Source: Candidatus Helarchaeota archaeon (lineage in GTDB: Archaea; Asgardarchaeota; Lokiarchaeia; Helarchaeales; HEL-GB-A). Taken from it: 7,793 nt of DNA. Location: the NCBI GenBank assembly GCA_013375405.1, contig JABXJU010000204.1:1-7793 (forward strand), written 5' to 3'. Every line of letters starts with the position of its first letter. Position 1 is the stretch's first letter. The notes below the pieces were generated by a model, which saw nothing but the letters and a program-made list of their open reading frames with translations, was not told where the DNA came from and ran no database searches. Both the position numbers and the translations under genes were made by a program. Positions 5,585-7,793 of the stretch are shown here, one piece after another.

Positions 5585-6526
5585 TTAAAAATTTATACCT
5601 TCTAATAGCGCCACCATAATTGTTGCAGCCGTTAAATCTGCAGAAGTGCCGGGATTAATTTTCTTTTTATTTCTTAATTTTAAGTCGAACTTCCATAATA
5701 ATTCTATCGATTGTTTCGAAAGTAAACCCCCTTGGTTTAAAATATCTTTTGCTTCAGAACTAATGCGTTCTGCTAGTTCTTTCCCGTATTTTCGAGAGAG
5801 GAAAGTATCTGGAATATCTCCCAGAATTTTTAGATACGTATGTACAATGGAAATATTTATATCGTTTGTTTTCTGGAAAATTTCCTGAAAATATGGATAT
5901 CCTACCTCAAAAGTAATTTGGAATTTAGTAATCCATTCACGCGCTATGTTGTCGCGCGTGTCGCTAATTTTAAAAATCTCGTAGAGGTTCATATTTTCTT
6001 TATGAATCGTTTCAGGGGAAGTATCATTAATATCAAAATTTTCAACAGCCCCAAGGCCTCCAGGATTAGCGAGTCGAATCGCTTCGTATAATTTAATGGT
6101 ATCTTCGCTTGTTGAATTTTTAATTATTGAATTTAGGTTTTCACGGAATACTGGAATGGAAGGATTTGGGTGCTCGATCAGCATCCCTGCGGCACATGCT
6201 AAAGGAACGAATAAAAGAATAATTCCAAGATTGGTATTTCCTCCTTTTTGCCAAAGTTGAGTTGATTTCACTGCTTTTAAAATATATTCACCTAGTTTCA
6301 GTTCATTTAGCACAATTTGATTTTGCTGAGCACATTTCCCCCGATAGGCGATTTCTTGTAAGGATGGAATAATCGCGACACTACTAATCAGGAAATGTTC
6401 GTATCGAGTTTCCCCAAAATCTTGCGTTCGGTGGACATTTCCTGGTTTAGGATATCCGCTTACTTCTAATAACGCAGCAATTGCACCCGATTGTGCTATT
6501 ATTTCCTCATTTTTTACCCAATTCAA
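5585..6526 (-). CDS. CitG-family protein (triphosphoribosyl-dephospho-CoA synthase superfamily)
   Basis: The 313-residue product carries the marks of the CitG/MdcB family: SGYPKPGNVHR near the N-terminus (23-33), GGNTNLGIILLFVPLA (95-110), NPGGLGAVE near the middle, and NPGTSADLTAA close to the C-terminus (291-301). Bacterial CitG and MdcB join dephospho-CoA to ATP-derived ribose, releasing adenine, to make the prosthetic-group precursor of citrate or malonate lyase. Archaeal members usually lack those lyases, and none is seen here, so the substrate in this organism is unknown and the bacterial gene name is not transferred. The best start is TTG at 6526, with AGGA eight bases upstream on the minus strand; there is no ATG near the N-terminus in this frame. 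It is first in a three-gene minus-strand cluster, with the next GTPase beginning 15 bases after its TAA. No membrane segment is required by the fold. Confidence 0.85.
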   Translation of the reverse strand: MNWVKNEEIIAQSGAIAALLEVSGYPKPGNVHRTQDFGETRYEHFLISSVAIIPSLQEIAYRGKCAQQNQIVLNELKLGEYILKAVKSTQLWQKGGNTNLGIILLFVPLACAAGMLIEHPNPSIPVFRENLNSIIKNSTSEDTIKLYEAIRLANPGGLGAVENFDINDTSPETIHKENMNLYEIFKISDTRDNIAREWITKFQITFEVGYPYFQEIFQKTNDINISIVHTYLKILGDIPDTFLSRKYGKELAERISSEAKDILNQGGLLSKQSIELLWKFDLKLRNKKKINPGTSADLTAATIMVALLEGINF

Positions 6527-6670
6527 ACTAATCGTCCTAAATATTTAAACTTCGATTTATTTTAAATTCAATTCAAAATATACTTATAATTTATCTATTC
6601 AATTAATTATTTATTAGATTTCAATGTTTATTAAACATCCTACGAATTTCATGAGCGGTGTGGATAAATT
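6527..6670. promoter_or_regulatory. Divergent promoter region
   Basis: This 144-base, very A+T-rich spacer must drive both the leftward CitG-GTPase operon and the rightward TPR gene. On the minus strand ATTATAAGTATATTTT (6591-6576) is the best TATA-like element for the operon, with AGGA as ribosome-binding site just before the TTG. On the plus strand CTTATAATTTAT (about 6583-6594) or TTTATTAG (about 6610-6617) may serve the TPR gene. ATTCAATT occurs twice (6566-6573 and 6597-6604), 31 bases apart. Confidence 0.45.
6624..6638. repeat. Perfect 15-base inverted repeat, operator-like
   Basis: ATGTTTATTAAACAT has two perfect 7-base arms around a single central T. It lies between the divergent genes, 32 bases before the TTG start of the TPR gene and downstream of the candidate TATA elements on that side. 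Its size and symmetry suit a dimeric helix-turn-helix regulator, which could then repress the TPR gene or both units. There is no second copy in the window and no regulator gene here. Confidence 0.5.
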
Positions 6671-6674
6671 TTGA
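6651..6674 (+). other. Seven-codon mini-ORF overlapping the TPR gene start
   Basis: ATG at 6651 opens a reading frame of seven codons (MSGVDKF) ending with TGA at 6672-6674, which overlaps the proposed TTG start (6671-6673) of the TPR gene. It may be a short leader peptide coupling translation, or the true N-terminus of the TPR protein separated by one missing base in the T run at 6669-6672: one extra T would join the two frames exactly. Confidence 0.35.
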
Positions 6675-7793
6675 CTGTTTTTGGAGAATCTTTTGGCATA
6701 TCATTAGAAATAGTTGAAGGTAAGCTATCCCAGTTACAGGATGGAGCTTTTAAAAAAGCAGTGCAGTTATCGGAAAATTTTAGTTCGGTACAGCGAATTA
6801 AATTGACGAATGAAATAATAACTTCAACAACACTAGATCCACATGATCCACTTCTCGATACAACGAATATAATGGTGAAGTTGAGTACTGGAATTCAAAA
6901 AAAGGTATTTTCTCAAAATATGGAATTGGGTGTTCGAAAAATTGAATTGATTCAAGGGATCGAAATAGGGGAAGCAGCAATAAGAGTAAGTTATAATATT
7001 ACCCGCGCCATGAAATGGCAGCTTCAAATTCCTTATGAAAAAGCAGATGATACTGAAAATTCCATAATTCTACCACAAAATATCAGAATGACAATTCAAA
7101 CCGGCGATTTCGTAAAGTATGAAGGTGATTTACTAACTTTTAGTGTTCCAGCAGGTTTTTCTCAAATAGTTATATTCATTAATAGTGATGTACCTTATCA
7201 AACGATTGGAAAGAATCTTTTATTGCTTACTTTTGGTGATGAATCTAAACAAAATATTATATCCATGGCACCCACGGCCGACAAGTTCTATCCAATTATC
7301 ACATTTGTTTATCTTCAAGATTTTAAAAGTAACATAACACGATACCACGATCTTTACCAGATCGGTTCTATACTCGCCCTTAGAAAACAGAATAATGAGG
7401 CTATTTCCTATTTTAAGAAAGCTTTAGAAACGGTTCGTGCGGTTGGAGATCAACAAATGGAAGCGGAAATTCTTATGAGCCTTGCTACTGTTGAAAGTGA
7501 TGCAGGAGATTATCAAGCCGCAGTCTTGGATTATAATTATGCCTTAAAAATAATTGAAGAGTCTCCGAATGAATCATTAGAATCATTACAAATGGGTTGT
7601 CTTCTTTCACTTAGTAAAAATCTTAAAAAGTTGAATCGATTTCAAGAAGCGTTAGATAACCAGTATATAATTCTTGAGAATACACGTACCAACCAAGACC
7701 GCCTTGGAGAAGCTGAAATTTTAGTTGATATTAGTGATTCACTTATGGGATTAGGAGAAGTTGGGGAGGCAATTGGGTATCAAGAAGCAGCTA
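6671..7793 (+). CDS. TPR-repeat protein with novel N-terminal region, 3' end missing
   Basis: The frame is open from 6668 to the window end, and 374 complete codons follow the proposed TTG start. Residues 1 to about 225 form a region I do not recognise, with beta-like segments (for example LLTFSVPAGFSQIVIFINSD). From residue 228 come at least four tetratricopeptide repeats of about 34-42 residues: LYQIGSILALRKQNNEAISY, then AEILMSLATVESDAGDYQAA, then a divergent one ending LKKLNRFQEALDNQY, then ILVDISDSLMGLGEVGEAIG at the edge. TPR arrays bind partner proteins, and the long spacing resembles the kinesin-light-chain/LGN style. There is no signal peptide or membrane segment in the visible part, so a cytosolic scaffold is likely. 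The start is uncertain: the frame has a TAA at 6665-6667, no ATG nearby, and GGTG at 6657-6660 ten bases before the TTG. It is divergent from the CitG-GTPase operon. Confidence 0.85.
   Translation, partial: MTVFGESFGISLEIVEGKLSQLQDGAFKKAVQLSENFSSVQRIKLTNEIITSTTLDPHDPLLDTTNIMVKLSTGIQKKVFSQNMELGVRKIELIQGIEIGEAAIRVSYNITRAMKWQLQIPYEKADDTENSIILPQNIRMTIQTGDFVKYEGDLLTFSVPAGFSQIVIFINSDVPYQTIGKNLLLLTFGDESKQNIISMAPTADKFYPIITFVYLQDFKSNITRYHDLYQIGSILALRKQNNEAISYFKKALETVRAVGDQQMEAEILMSLATVESDAGDYQAAVLDYNYALKIIEESPNESLESLQMGCLLSLSKNLKKLNRFQEALDNQYIILENTRTNQDRLGEAEILVDISDSLMGLGEVGEAIGYQEAA

Noticed and set aside
5155..6091. Plus-strand open frames opposite the second GTPase and the CitG-like gene
   Set aside because: The minus-strand proteins carry conserved motifs throughout; the plus-strand frames do not look like proteins.
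6566..6604. Direct repeat ATTCAATT, 31 bases apart, as a regulator site
   Set aside because: Eight-base A+T-rich words recur easily in this composition and similar AATTCAA words occur elsewhere in the window; too weak for its own finding.
6798..7027. Minus-strand open frames opposite the TPR gene
   Set aside because: The plus strand here is continuously open and leads into clear TPR repeats; the antisense text is low-complexity Phe/Ser/His-rich shadow.
1..7793. CRISPR array, tRNA, rRNA, insertion sequence or integrase
   Set aside because: No regularly spaced repeats, no cloverleaf-like segment, no terminal inverted repeats with a transposase and no recombinase other than RadA were seen.

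Overview
The window looks like chromosome from an Asgard archaeon (Promethearchaeota). The recombinase at the left edge is an archaeal RadA, genes are preceded by archaeal TATA-like boxes and short Shine-Dalgarno remnants, and there are two eukaryote-like Ras/Rab-type small GTPases. That combination is typical of Asgard genomes. The DNA is A+T rich. I cannot fix the lineage within Asgard from this sequence, and nothing in it points to a plasmid or virus.

Layout, left to right. Positions 3-872 (+) hold RadA, cut at its 5' end by the window edge. A 175-base gap with an 8-bp inverted repeat and a TATA-like box leads to an unrecognised, all-helical, probably coiled-coil protein at 1048-1647 (+). 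This converges on an unrecognised 96-residue protein at 1703-1993 (-). From about 2065 to 2529 is a graveyard of two broken genes. One is the last third of an ABC-transporter ATPase on the minus strand. It meets, at about 2278, a plus-strand coding remnant interrupted by a TGA. Next comes an intact long-chain acyl-CoA synthetase-like AMP-binding enzyme at 2687-4384 (+) with its own TATA-like box and a poly-T terminator.

Positions 6526 down to 4415 (-) form a compact probable operon: a CitG-family protein (triphosphoribosyl-dephospho-CoA synthase superfamily), then a divergent small GTPase whose switch II motif lacks the usual glutamine, then a more canonical Rab/Arf-like GTPase. A 144-base A+T-rich intergenic region with a perfect 15-base inverted repeat separates this operon from a divergently transcribed protein at 6671 to beyond 7793 (+). 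That protein has a novel N-terminal region followed by at least four TPR repeats, and it has no ATG start in its own frame. It probably starts at a TTG that overlaps the stop of a seven-codon mini-ORF.

Functional reading. RadA serves homologous recombination and the acyl-CoA synthetase serves fatty-acid activation. The CitG-GTPase-GTPase cluster beside a divergent TPR scaffold is the part most likely to hold an undescribed system. The evidence for that is only gene order, spacing and domain type. No CRISPR array, tRNA, rRNA, insertion sequence or integrase was seen.
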